Assembly (NCBI GenBank): GCA_016201105.1
Contig: JACQDN010000047.1
Span: 1-50,789, forward strand
DNA: 50,789 nt
DNA from: Pseudomonadota bacterium
GTDB taxonomy: Bacteria > Pseudomonadota > Alphaproteobacteria > Micropepsales > Micropepsaceae
Reading direction: 5' to 3'
A program made the position numbers and the translations under genes. Within the stretch, counting starts at the first letter, position 1. Each line of letters starts with the position of its first letter. The notes beneath the pieces were generated by a model. The model saw only the letters and a program-made list of their open reading frames with translations. It was not told the DNA's origin and did no database searches. Below are positions 1 to 9,278 of this stretch, one piece after another.

Positions 1-2
1 GC

Positions 3-1100
3 ACGATCGCTCCCTTTCTAAGTCTCGATCACGATCCTTACATCGTCATCAGCAGTGGGCGGCTCTACTGGATCCAGGATGCCTACACCACCAGCAGCTT
101 GTTTCCCTACGCGCAGCCGCTTGAGGGTAGCAGAACCAACTACATCCGAAATTCCGTCAAGATTGTCGTCGATGCATACAACGGCAGCGTGGATTTTTAC
201 GTGACCGATCCCGCCGATCCGATCGTTGCAACCTATCGGCGCATCTTTCCCACCCTGTTCAAGCCATTTGCGGCGATGCCCACCGATCTGCAGAAGCATG
301 TCCGTTATCCGGAAGACCTCTACCTGATCCAAGCGCAGATCTACCGCGCCTATCACATGGACGCGCCGGAAGTGTTCTACAACCGTGAAGACCTCTGGCA
401 GTTTCCGCGTCAGCCGAACGGCAGCGACGACACCACCGATAGCAAGATGGCGCCATATTACATCAACATGCGCCTGCCCGGGGAAACCCGCACGGAATTC
501 GTTCTGATGCTTCCTATGGTCCCGAGCCAGCGTGAGAATATGATCGCCTGGCTCGCAGCGCGCTGCGATCCGCGCGACTATGGCAAGTTGATCGTCTATG
601 AATTTCCGAAGGACAAGCTCGTATACGGTCCGTATCAAATCGAGGCGTTGATTAATCAGAACACCGAGGTCTCCCAACAAATTACACTGTGGAATCAAAG
701 CGGGTCGCGCGTCATCCGGGGAAATCTTCTCGTCGTTCCGATCGGAAACTCGATTCTGTACGTCACGCCGCTTTATCTGCGCGCGCAGTCAGGCCAGCTG
801 CCAGAACTCAAGCGCGTGATCGCAATCTATGGCGACCGCGTTGTGATGGAAGAAACTCTTGCCGACGCGCTGGCCGCGTTGTTCAAGGCACCACCGAAGG
901 CCTCCGCGCCTGCGCTGACCGCTGTCCCCGTTGCAAATTTGGCGACCGGACCGCTTTCCGACCGCGCACGAGCTGCACTCGCGCACTACGACCGCGCTAT
1001 CGCCAAGTTGAAGGCAGGAGACTGGAGTGGCTTCGGCGCGGAGCTGAATGCGCTACGTCCGTTGCTCGAACAGTTGGACCAGCATTCACGTGGTCACTAG
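3..1100 (+). CDS. UPF0182 family membrane protein, C-terminal part (5' end outside window)
   Basis: The reading frame is open from the left edge of the window to a TAG at 1098-1100, so this is the last ~365 residues of a longer protein. Family members are usually about 900 residues, with several N-terminal membrane helices and a large soluble C-terminal part; only the soluble part is visible here. The segments DPYIVISSGRLYWIQDAYTT, MIAWLAARCDP, KLIVYEFPKDKLVYGP and LPELKRVIAIYGDRVVMEET are the conserved blocks of UPF0182 (COG1615). A TTG at 99 is only an internal codon, since homology continues upstream of it. The function of the family is unknown. The last ~65 residues are Ala/Lys-rich and probably a flexible tail. 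Family assignment is confident. Confidence 0.93.
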   Translation, partial: TIAPFLSLDHDPYIVISSGRLYWIQDAYTTSSLFPYAQPLEGSRTNYIRNSVKIVVDAYNGSVDFYVTDPADPIVATYRRIFPTLFKPFAAMPTDLQKHVRYPEDLYLIQAQIYRAYHMDAPEVFYNREDLWQFPRQPNGSDDTTDSKMAPYYINMRLPGETRTEFVLMLPMVPSQRENMIAWLAARCDPRDYGKLIVYEFPKDKLVYGPYQIEALINQNTEVSQQITLWNQSGSRVIRGNLLVVPIGNSILYVTPLYLRAQSGQLPELKRVIAIYGDRVVMEETLADALAALFKAPPKASAPALTAVPVANLATGPLSDRARAALAHYDRAIAKLKAGDWSGFGAELNALRPLLEQLDQHSRGH

Positions 1101-1260
1101 ACAACGCCAAGCAGCTTACTGACTGTCCGGACCGGGATCATGAAGGTGCAGTGGGGATCGAGGTGCACCGGTCCTCGCGGAGTTCAACGAAGACATGGTG
1201 TGCAAGGCCGAGCCATGTCGAATTGACATAGCGGAGCACCGCTGTAACTCCGTTTCAGAG

Positions 1261-1284
1261 GATTGTTGGTACGATTGTTGGTGC
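1261..1284. repeat. Tandem 12-bp direct repeat
   Basis: GATTGTTGGTAC is followed directly by GATTGTTGGTGC, which differs at one position, and then by an A-rich run. It lies in the gene-free gap. Its role is unknown; it could be a remnant of an integration site or a regulator binding site, but no integrase is visible nearby. Confidence 0.6.
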
Positions 1285-1594
1285 GGAAAAAACCAAGTTC
1301 AGCAGTAAGTAGCTATGGCGATTGGAAATAGTCCCAATGCCGAGACCACCTCCGCACCAGGACCAGAGCATCCATCAAATATCGAGCCCAGCGAACAAAC
1401 CGGGGCGCGAGATCGGCGGAACCCGCCTCCCGTGCCGGCCGTTTTCCAAAGGGGCGAAACCGCACGCGACGCCCGCGACAAGCACGATGACGGACAAGAG
1501 ATCGCAAGACGCCGAGAAAAAGGTCAGGGTCGGCAAATCCGAAGATCCGAAGGCCTACTGAGCGGGTTGGAAAGAACTCACCCAATTCCAAAAG

Positions 1595-1694
1595 CCGTCA
1601 TCGCCCGGCTCGTCCGGGCGACCCATCTTTTTGTTGCGGGCGAGAAAGAAATTGGGTCACCCGGACCTCGCTGTCGCTCGGCTGGGTGATGACG
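1595..1694. repeat. Dispersed intergenic inverted repeat
   Basis: The left arm starts CGTCATCGCCCGGCTCG and continues TCCGGGCGACCCA. The right arm is its imperfect reverse complement, ending GGCTGGGTGATGACG. The element could form a long imperfect hairpin. It resembles the palindromic intergenic repeats common in alphaproteobacterial genomes, which produce spurious frames beginning VIARL. No other copy of this type is in the window. Confidence 0.6.
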
Positions 1695-1735
1695 ATTTTG
1701 GTTGTTCTATTCCGATAAACCAAGAGGACGTTAGC

Positions 1736-2806
1736 TCATTCGGCTGCGTGGGCCTTGCCGGAATCCTTTCCCCGCGCCATGCGCTCTTCGGCCATGCGGT
1801 CGGCGATCGCGTTGGTTGTCTGACCTTCGCTTTCCGCACGACGGAAAATCTTCATGAGCGTTTCGCCGATCGCGAGAACGCGGCGTTCGACTTCCTCGTC
1901 GCTCCAATCAATCATCTGGGCGGCGACGCGGATGACGCCGCCGCCGTTGATGACGTAGTCTGGCGCGTAGAGGATGCCGCGTTCCTTCAGCAAAACGCCG
2001 TGCTCATCGCGCACCAGCTGATTGTTGGCGCCGCCGGCAACCACTCGCGCTTTCAACCGGGGGATGCTGAGATCGTTGAGGATGGCGCCCATCGCGTTGG
2101 GCGAGAGCACGTCGCAGTCTGCCGTGACGATGGCGTCCGGCGAAACTTCCGCGGCGCCCAGCTTGTCGACCGCCTTCTTCACAGCGTCCTTGTTCACGTC
2201 GGCGACGACAAGCTTTGCCCCTTCGGCGTGCAGGCGTTCCGCCACGCCGAACCCCACCTTGCCGAGCCCCTGGATGGCGACGGTCAGTCCTTTGGTCGTG
2301 TCCAAGCCCAAGCGATGTTTGACGGCGGCTTTGAGCCCGGTGAAGACACCGAGCGCGGTGGCCGGACCGGAGTCGCCCCCCTTCTTGCCCGGCTGATCGT
2401 AGCCGGCGATGTGCTTGGTCGCGCGCGCGATGATGGGCATGTCTTTTGGCGTCATGCCGACATCCATTGCGGTGACGTAGCGCCCGTCCAGCGTGTTCAC
2501 ACAGTGGGCATAGGCGATGAGCTTGGCATCGGTCTTGTCGCGCAGCGGATCGCCGATGATGACGGCTTTGCCGCCGCCCAGCGGCAGATCGGCGATGGCG
2601 CTCTTGTAGCTCATGCCGCGCGACAGTCTCAGAACATCGGTGAGCGCCGCGTCGCTGGAGGCATAGGGATACATGCGCGTGCCGCCGCAAGCGGGCCCGA
2701 GCGCGAGGGAGTGAATGGCGATGATCGCCTTGAGGCCGGTGGCCTTGTCGTCGAAGAACGCGACTTCCTCGTGACGATCGAAATCGGGAGATTCAAACAG
2801 ACCCAT
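1736..2806 (-). CDS. Leucine/phenylalanine-type amino acid dehydrogenase (Glu/Leu/Phe/Val dehydrogenase family)
   Basis: A 356-residue NAD-dependent oxidative deaminase converting a branched-chain or aromatic amino acid to its 2-oxo acid. The N-terminal half carries the substrate domain, with GPACGGTRM and the catalytic-lysine region LPLGGGKAVI. The C-terminal half holds the NAD-binding fold with IQGLGKVGFG. PDYVINGGGVI near the end is a family hallmark, and the length fits leucine dehydrogenases. The start at 2806 is chosen because an AAGGA site lies 7 nt upstream; the frame stays open 37 codons further but without homology. The gene is divergent from phenylalanine 4-hydroxylase, which suggests a shared amino-acid catabolic role. 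Leu versus Phe specificity cannot be decided from sequence. Confidence 0.9.
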   Translation of the reverse strand: MGLFESPDFDRHEEVAFFDDKATGLKAIIAIHSLALGPACGGTRMYPYASSDAALTDVLRLSRGMSYKSAIADLPLGGGKAVIIGDPLRDKTDAKLIAYAHCVNTLDGRYVTAMDVGMTPKDMPIIARATKHIAGYDQPGKKGGDSGPATALGVFTGLKAAVKHRLGLDTTKGLTVAIQGLGKVGFGVAERLHAEGAKLVVADVNKDAVKKAVDKLGAAEVSPDAIVTADCDVLSPNAMGAILNDLSIPRLKARVVAGGANNQLVRDEHGVLLKERGILYAPDYVINGGGVIRVAAQMIDWSDEEVERRVLAIGETLMKIFRRAESEGQTTNAIADRMAEERMARGKDSGKAHAAE

Positions 2807-2900
2807 GTGACATTCCTTAAGGACGCAGCGCCGCGGTCTTGGCCGCTCTCTGTACAACGCGCGATTCGCGCAAGAAAGCGCGGACCTTACGCCTCCAAAC

Positions 2901-2924
2901 CCGCAATGGGGTTGCATATTGCGG
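2901..2924. promoter_or_regulatory. Inverted repeat in the divergent dehydrogenase/phhA promoter region
   Basis: CCGCAAT (2901-2907) and ATTGCGG (2918-2924) form a perfect 7-bp inverted repeat with a 10-bp spacer, about midway between the divergent starts at 2806 and 3062. It is a plausible operator for a dimeric regulator such as an Lrp/AsnC-type protein, which is a common controller of these pathways. No regulator gene is adjacent, so this is inference. Confidence 0.4.
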
Positions 2925-3061
2925 ATACCGCCCGCAACAACCCGCGATGGCTCGGCCCTTGTCCGGCAACAATTCGTGCGGCCTGAACGTTCCTTTACAG
3001 GCCACTTTTGTGGGCCTCTAATCGCGCGGGGCCCAATCCCCGCTTTGGAAAAGGAGCGTTC

Positions 3062-3934
3062 ATGCCGACGCTCGACGAGCTAAAACGCAAGCATCCCGAA
3101 ATCCGCCCGGATTTCACCATCGACCAGCATTGGGAGCGCTATAGCGCCGCCGAGCATGGTGTGTGGAAGACGCTGTTCGAGCGGCAATCCAAAGTGCTGC
3201 CGGGACGGGCTTGCAGCGAGTTCATGGCCGGGCTGAAGAATTTGCATCTGGGGCCCGACCAAATTCCCGATTTCGAGCGCGCTTCCGACACGCTGGAAAA
3301 GCTGACGGGCTGGCGCACCGTGGCGGTGCCCTCGCTGGTGCCGGACGATATCTTCTTCGATCACCTCGCCAACCGCCGTTTTCCCGTGGGGCAGTTCATC
3401 CGCCGGCCCGATCAGCTCGACTACATCGAAGAACCGGATGCGTTTCACGACTTCTTCGGCCATGTGCCGATGCTCGCCCATCCGGTGTTCGCCGATTACA
3501 TGGAAGCCTATGGCAAAGGCGGGCAGCGCGCGCTCAAGGAATTCGGCAAGCTCAAGAATCTGGCCCGACTCTATTGGTACACGGTGGAATTCGGTCTCAT
3601 CGAAAAGCCGGAAGGCTTGCGCATCTACGGTTCAGGCATTGTCTCCAGCCGCGCGGAGTCCATCTATGCCGTCGAGAGCCCCTCGCCCAACCGGATTCAC
3701 TTCGATCTGGAGCGCGTGATGCGGACGGACTACCGCATCGACGATTTCCAGGAGAGCTATTTCGTCATTTCATCGTTCGACGAACTGTTCCAGGAAACCT
3801 ACAAGGATTTCGCCGCGCTCTATCGCAAGCTGGAAAGCGGTCCGAACTACAAACCGGGTGATGTGCTGGCTGTGGACCGTGTGCATACACGCGGGTCGCA
3901 TACGTATGTCGGCGGCAGCCACGCGGCGGTTTAG
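3062..3934 (+). CDS. phhA: Phenylalanine 4-hydroxylase
   Basis: A 290-residue monomeric bacterial-type phenylalanine hydroxylase, converting phenylalanine to tyrosine with O2 and a tetrahydropterin. The iron ligands are visible as His129 and His134 (DAFHDFFGHVPML) and Glu176 (YTVEFGLI). The pterin/substrate segment FPVGQFIRRPDQLDYIEEPD is also present. The start at 3062 follows an AAAAGGAG site; a GTG-type start 54 bases upstream adds only non-homologous residues. Length is normal for the family. The gene is divergent from an amino acid dehydrogenase, and the two probably feed Phe/Tyr or branched-chain amino acids into catabolism. A palindromic repeat begins 10 bases after its stop codon. Confidence 0.95.
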   Translation: MPTLDELKRKHPEIRPDFTIDQHWERYSAAEHGVWKTLFERQSKVLPGRACSEFMAGLKNLHLGPDQIPDFERASDTLEKLTGWRTVAVPSLVPDDIFFDHLANRRFPVGQFIRRPDQLDYIEEPDAFHDFFGHVPMLAHPVFADYMEAYGKGGQRALKEFGKLKNLARLYWYTVEFGLIEKPEGLRIYGSGIVSSRAESIYAVESPSPNRIHFDLERVMRTDYRIDDFQESYFVISSFDELFQETYKDFAALYRKLESGPNYKPGDVLAVDRVHTRGSHTYVGGSHAAV

Positions 3935-3943
3935 GTCGCTGTA

Positions 3944-4147
3944 CCACCCTCCCTGTGGGAGGGTCGAAAAATCTTGAGCATCGCGAAAGATTTTCCCGCC
4001 TACGCTAAAGCTTCGGCGGGTCAAGAGATTCAATTGGTCCGCCGGAGCTTCAGCGAAGGCGGATCGGGGAGGATGTGCAAGGAGATTCTCCGTCCGCATC
4101 CTCCCCGAAATCGCTTCGCGATTTCGACCCTCCCACAGGGAGGGTGG
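3944..4147. repeat. Nested palindromic repeat, copy 1
   Basis: The outer 26-bp termini are perfect inverted repeats, with the core ACCCTCCC-tgtg-GGAGGGTCGAAA at the left and its reverse complement at the right. Inside lies a second inverted repeat running CCGCCTACGCTAAAGCTTCG ... and CGAAGGCGG (about 3998-4062), plus a GGGGAGGATGTG/CATCCTCCCC pair. The element fills the convergent gap between phhA (stop 3934) and the hydrolase gene (stop at 4149). It probably folds strongly in RNA from both directions and may act as a bidirectional terminator. Relatives lie at 15603, 47419 and 50727. Confidence 0.9.
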
Positions 4148-4148
4148 T

Positions 4149-4907
4149 TCAGCTCATCGCCTGCGACTGCGGCACGGTTTTCCAAAACTCCGGATCGTGG
4201 CCGAAGAAGATCTTTGCGCCGTCGCTCTGCAGACGGCGCAGCATCATCAGCGTGTCGATCATCTGCTCCTTATTGTAGGCAAACTCGGGCAGATGCAGCT
4301 TTTCCAGCGTCTGTTTGAAGTAGCAGCAATCGGCCGCCAGCACGACGTCGCCTGAGGCGAGCCGCACGCGCAGCGATTGATGACCGGGGGTGTGGCCGAA
4401 GGTCGGCAACAGCACCAGCGCACCATCGCCGAAAATGTCGTGCTCGCCCTCTACTTCCAGAATCTTGTGGCCGTGGTCGAAGTCATGGCGGCTATAGGTG
4501 CCCATCCGCTGCAGCTTCTCGTTTTGCGCCGCGCGCCATTCGCGGCGTTGCACGATGACGGTGGCATTCGGAATCAAGGCGTTGCCGCCGCAATGATCGA
4601 AATGCAGATGCGAGTTGATCACGTAGTGGATGTCCGCCACGTCGATCTGCAGGGCTTCCAGCTGCGAGCGCACATCGGCGGCGGGCGGCAGATCGACTTC
4701 GAAATTCTCGGCCAGCGGTCCCAGCAATCGTTTCGCGTCCTGGCGCAGGCCGATATTGAGCCCGGTATCGAACAGCACTTTGCCCTTGGGGTGATCGATC
4801 AGATAGACCGGCACCGGCACTTTGATCCGGCCTGCCTCACCGTCCAGGAATCCTTTGAGATCGCCGGTCACCTCGCCGCAGCTGAAGGCATAGAGTTTGA
4901 GGCTCAT
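4149..4907 (-). CDS. N-acyl homoserine lactonase-like metallo-beta-lactamase-fold hydrolase
   Basis: A 252-residue metallo-hydrolase. The signature HxHxDH is His100-Leu-His102-Phe-Asp104-His105 (NSHLHFDHCGG), followed by LPTFGHTPGHQS and AADCCYF for the remaining metal ligands. Size and motif spacing fit the AiiA/AttM family of lactonases that open the lactone ring of quorum-sensing signals, but related proteins act on other lactones. The start at 4907 has a GAAGGA site upstream and overlaps the stop of the DsbD-type gene by ATGA, so the two are translationally coupled. No signal peptide is visible, so a cytoplasmic role is expected. Fold is confident; substrate is not. Confidence 0.8.
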   Translation of the reverse strand: MSLKLYAFSCGEVTGDLKGFLDGEAGRIKVPVPVYLIDHPKGKVLFDTGLNIGLRQDAKRLLGPLAENFEVDLPPAADVRSQLEALQIDVADIHYVINSHLHFDHCGGNALIPNATVIVQRREWRAAQNEKLQRMGTYSRHDFDHGHKILEVEGEHDIFGDGALVLLPTFGHTPGHQSLRVRLASGDVVLAADCCYFKQTLEKLHLPEFAYNKEQMIDTLMMLRRLQSDGAKIFFGHDPEFWKTVPQSQAMS

Positions 4908-6988
4908 GGCTTTCCTTCGACGGCGGCCACGATGGCGCCGGACGTCAGCACTTGCGGCAGCACGATGGCTTCGGACGCTCCCGGGGCATAGTAGAGATAA
5001 AGCGGCACGCCCGCGCGCCCATGCGCGCTCAGAAGCGCCGAAATTTCCGCGTTGCGGCTGGTCCAGTCCGCCACCAGATAGGCGACATTGTGCTTGGCGA
5101 AGGCCTGGCGCACGTCGTCGGACGACAGCGCCGCCCTTTCGTTGACCAGACACGTGATGCACCAAGCCGCCGTCGCATTGATGAAGACGGGGCGATTTTC
5201 GGCACGCAATTGAGCAAGCCGTGCTTCGGAGTAAGCTTCGTGCGGCAACCCGCTGATTTCCACCGACACGGCTTGCGGCGATGCCTCAAGACGACGCACG
5301 ACAAAGAGCGTCGCCACAACGACGGCGAGCGCGAGAACGGCGACACCGAACCCAATTCCGCGCCAAGGCGCCGAGGCGTTGCGCGATTGCATCCAGCTCC
5401 ACGCCGCCAAGGCGAGCGCGACCATGGCAATGAGCGCCAGCAACACGGCGTTGGCGCCGGATTCCTGAGCCAGCACCCATAGGAGCCAAGCCGCCGTCGC
5501 ATACATGGGAAAGGCAAGCGCCTGCTTGAACCGCTCCATCCATGCGCCAGGCTTCGGCACGAAGCGCAACAATCCCGGTGCAAAGGCGATCGCCACGAAC
5601 GGCAAAGCGAAGCCGGCACCCAGCGCGACAAAAATCGCGAGGGCCGGAAGCGTCGGCTCCGTGAGCGCAAAGCCCAGTGCCGCCGCCATGAACGGCGCCG
5701 TGCAGGGTGCCGCCACAGCAACCGCGAGCACGCCGGTGAAGAAGGAGCCCGCGCTGCCGCCTCGTCCCGCCAGCGCGCCGCCACCGGAAAATCCGCGCGA
5801 AAATTCGAACACGCCGGAAAGATTGAGACCGACCGCAAACATCAACAGCGCGAAGCTTGCGACGGCGATCGGCTCCTGCAACTGGAACCCCCAACCGGCA
5901 GCTTCGCCGCCCGCGCGCAACACAACGAGAATAAGCCCCAGCGCCGCGAAGCTCAGCACCGCGCCGAGCCCGTAAGCGAGACCTTCGCGCCGGGCGCGCG
6001 GGTGATCGGAAGCATGGGAGGCCACCGCCAGCGCCTTCATCGCCAGGATCGGCAAGACGCACGGCATGATGTTGAGGATCAATCCACCGAGCAGCGCGAA
6101 GAACAGCGCCAGCGCAAAGCTCACACCACTGCCGAACGACGCGGCTGGGACCTCGCCGCGGGTGGCCTTGATGGACAGCGCCTGTGTCGAGCCATCCGAC
6201 GAGGAAAGCACGACGACGCCGTCGAGCGTCTTGGTCGTGGAGGCCTTCTTGTCCGGCGTCATCCGCACGATGATGCCGCGATCGGCGGTGCCCCATTTTT
6301 GCGGTTCGGCGCCCGCTATGATTCCGTTTTGCAAAGGAAAGAAAGACGCGTCTCGCAATTCCATTTTTGCCAGCGACGGTTCGGCGATAAATAGGTCCAG
6401 CGTGTCGCTGCTCTTGAAGCGCGCCACAAATGGCGACGGCGTGGGAATCTTCGCGCGCCATGCCGCGAACCGATCCTCGACTGTCGCATAAGGAGCAGCA
6501 GGTGAAGCGCTGACAGCCAATGTCAGCGAAAGTTCGGCCTCTTCGGGAACGCAGATCTCCTTGCACACGAGCCAATTGGCCTGCGCGCGGATCGTCACGA
6601 CGTCTCCGGGCCGTGCATCCTTGGCCGCGGCAATTGGCGATATCAGCCACACGGCGTTCTCATAGCCGTAATCCATCAACGGACCGACCGGGAGGCGCTT
6701 GGGATAGGGCCACTGAATGTCGCCCGCCTTCCAGCCCGGCGGCAAAATCCATTTGATGGCAGTCGGGGCGCCGGCGTCGCCCGCATTGACCCAGTAAGTG
6801 TGCCAACCGGGGCGAATGAGCTCTTCCAGCGCCACACTCACCGTACCGCCCGGCGCGACTTCGGATGTTTCGGCGATCAGCCGCGCATGCACTTTCGGCG
6901 CTTCGTCGATTTGGGCCAGAGCAGGAAGTGAAGCCGCGGGAAACGAGGCCGCGAGCAGCAAGAGCAAAGCGGCGAGGAAGCGCATCAT
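4904..6988 (-). CDS. DsbD/ScsB-type thiol:disulfide interchange protein
   Basis: A 694-residue membrane protein that moves reducing power from cytoplasmic thioredoxin to the periplasm. Residues 1-25 form a signal peptide (RFLAALLLLLAASFPAASL). About 26-280 is the periplasmic DsbD-like N-terminal domain with the cysteine pair in LVCKEICVPEEA. About 300-560 is the eight-helix CcdA-like core with cysteines in IMPCVLPILAMKAL and AVAAPCTAPFMAAALG. The C-terminus is a thioredoxin domain with WCITC (Cys610, Cys613). The layout is closer to ScsB/alphaproteobacterial DsbD than to E. coli DsbD. Starts at 6988 and 6985 are both possible (tandem ATG); the upstream frame lacks a signal sequence. It is coupled to the downstream lactonase-like gene, which may reflect only shared transcription. 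Confidence 0.88.
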   Translation of the reverse strand: MMRFLAALLLLLAASFPAASLPALAQIDEAPKVHARLIAETSEVAPGGTVSVALEELIRPGWHTYWVNAGDAGAPTAIKWILPPGWKAGDIQWPYPKRLPVGPLMDYGYENAVWLISPIAAAKDARPGDVVTIRAQANWLVCKEICVPEEAELSLTLAVSASPAAPYATVEDRFAAWRAKIPTPSPFVARFKSSDTLDLFIAEPSLAKMELRDASFFPLQNGIIAGAEPQKWGTADRGIIVRMTPDKKASTTKTLDGVVVLSSSDGSTQALSIKATRGEVPAASFGSGVSFALALFFALLGGLILNIMPCVLPILAMKALAVASHASDHPRARREGLAYGLGAVLSFAALGLILVVLRAGGEAAGWGFQLQEPIAVASFALLMFAVGLNLSGVFEFSRGFSGGGALAGRGGSAGSFFTGVLAVAVAAPCTAPFMAAALGFALTEPTLPALAIFVALGAGFALPFVAIAFAPGLLRFVPKPGAWMERFKQALAFPMYATAAWLLWVLAQESGANAVLLALIAMVALALAAWSWMQSRNASAPWRGIGFGVAVLALAVVVATLFVVRRLEASPQAVSVEISGLPHEAYSEARLAQLRAENRPVFINATAAWCITCLVNERAALSSDDVRQAFAKHNVAYLVADWTSRNAEISALLSAHGRAGVPLYLYYAPGASEAIVLPQVLTSGAIVAAVEGKP

Positions 6989-7095
6989 GAAGCCGCTATA
7001 GCGTTCCGCGGCGTTCCCTTCCAGATGGCGCAGTGCCTCTCGCGCGTCTGTGAAGGCTTGGATAGGCTCCCGCCGGCTAACATCGGAGAACAAAC

Positions 7096-8099
<1,004 letters not shown>

Positions 8100-8103
<4 letters not shown>

Positions 8104-8510
8104 AGCTCGCGCTGGAACAGCCCCACGAAGCGACAACGGCCGCGCTGCGCAACGGACTGCACGAATTCAACATGGCCGCGATGCCGGGTTCGTCGTGGAA
8201 CGAGATTGTCGTCACTCTCCGCGAAGACAACGGCGCGCTGCGCGGCGGAGTGATTGCGCGGGTGACCGGCGAAAGCTGTTATATCGATACCGTATGGATC
8301 GATGACGCGGCGCGCGGGAACGGTCTTGGCACCAAAATGGTCCGCATGGCGGAAGAGGAAATCCGGCGCGCCGGGGCGCGCGGCGCCTGGCTCTATACGC
8401 TCAGCGTTCAGGCAAAACCGTTCTACGAGAAGCTCGGCTATGCCGAATTCGCCGAACTGAAATGGCCCGGCAGCGTTGTCTTGCGCCATTTCATGCGGAA
8501 AGATCTGTGA
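8100..8510 (+). CDS. GNAT family N-acetyltransferase
   Basis: A 136-residue acetyl-CoA-dependent acetyltransferase. The acetyl-CoA binding loop is ARGNGLGTKMV, followed by LYTLSVQAKPFYEKLGYAEF, the usual C-terminal GNAT strand-helix. The start is a GTG at 8100, overlapping the stop of the oxidoreductase gene (GTGA) with a strong GGAGG site upstream; in-frame codons further upstream lie inside that gene and are not homologous. It in turn overlaps rsmD by GTGA, so the three genes form a coupled run. The substrate is unknown. Confidence 0.88.
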
Positions 8511-9073
8511 GAATCACCGGCGGCACATTGAGGGGGCGCAATCTCGCCGCGCCCGCCGACAACCGCGTGCGACCGACGTCGGACAAGGTGCGCCAGGCGA
8601 TCTTCAACGTGCTTGAGCACAATGATTTCGGCGTCGGTTTCTCCCTGGAAGGTGCGCGCGTCGCCGATCTTTTCGCCGGCACCGGTGCGCTCGGGCTCGA
8701 AGCCTTGTCGCACGGCGCACGCTTCTGCCTGTTCGTCGACGATTCGGCGGAAAGCCGCGCACTGATCCGCACCAATGTCGAAGCCTTCGGCTTGACGGGC
8801 GTCACCAAAATCTGGCGCCGCGACGCGACCAGCATGGGGCCGCTGGCGGCGGGCGCCGGAGGATCGTTCGACCTGGTGTTCCTCGATCCACCGTATCGCA
8901 AGAATTTGGTTGCGCCTGCGCTGGCGTCGCTGCGCGAAGGCGGCTGGCTTGCGCCCAATGCCGTCGCGGTGACGGAGATGGCGGAGGACGAACGGCCTAC
9001 CGCCGATAGCTTCGAACAACTCGGTGAACGCGTCTACGGAGACACGCGTGTTGTGATTTCGAAGTTGGTCTAG
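8507..9073 (+). CDS. rsmD: 16S rRNA (guanine-N2)-methyltransferase RsmD
   Basis: A 188-residue SAM-dependent enzyme that methylates G966 of 16S rRNA. The SAM-binding segment is DLFAGTGALGLEAL (FAGTG at 56-60), and the N-methyltransferase motif is LDPPY (127-130). The opening RITGGTLRGRNLAAP and VRPTSDKVRQAIFN are family hallmarks. The GTG start at 8507 overlaps the GNAT stop by 4 bases and has a GGAAAGA site upstream. In relatives rsmD often sits with a pseudouridine synthase or near the M16/lspA cluster; here it follows a GNAT gene instead. Confidence 0.95.
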   Translation: MRITGGTLRGRNLAAPADNRVRPTSDKVRQAIFNVLEHNDFGVGFSLEGARVADLFAGTGALGLEALSHGARFCLFVDDSAESRALIRTNVEAFGLTGVTKIWRRDATSMGPLAAGAGGSFDLVFLDPPYRKNLVAPALASLREGGWLAPNAVAVTEMAEDERPTADSFEQLGERVYGDTRVVISKLV

Positions 9074-9278
9074 ACTTTCTTGAAGAGATAAGGATGGATC
9101 GGGGACACCATCTGTCCTGTACCAGCGGCACTCGAGCAGACTAGCTGTTCCCATCTTCTTGCTCGCAGTTATGATGTCTTAAACGTGTCGTCGCGATAGG
9201 CAATTTGATCCACCTCTGTCGGTTCCTTTTTTCAAGAATGAAGACCTAAGAGTGTTACCAGGATGTTTGGAGAACAGA

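Larger units (their letters stand above)
1101..1735. other. Non-coding stretch after the UPF0182 gene
   Basis: I find no convincing gene in these 635 bases. Short open frames at 1315-1689 (plus) and 1313-1591 (minus) have no recognisable domain, no good ribosome-binding site and a composition typical of chance frames in GC-rich DNA. The stretch holds a tandem 12-mer (1261-1284) and a dispersed inverted repeat (1595-1694), both listed separately. Confidence 0.5.

Noticed and set aside
1315..1689. Possible small proteins in the gap after the UPF0182 gene
   Set aside because: No ribosome-binding site, no domain, and the frame runs into a non-coding inverted repeat.
1631..2986. 451-codon plus-strand open frame
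   Set aside because: Antisense to the amino acid dehydrogenase, which has clear catalytic and NAD motifs.
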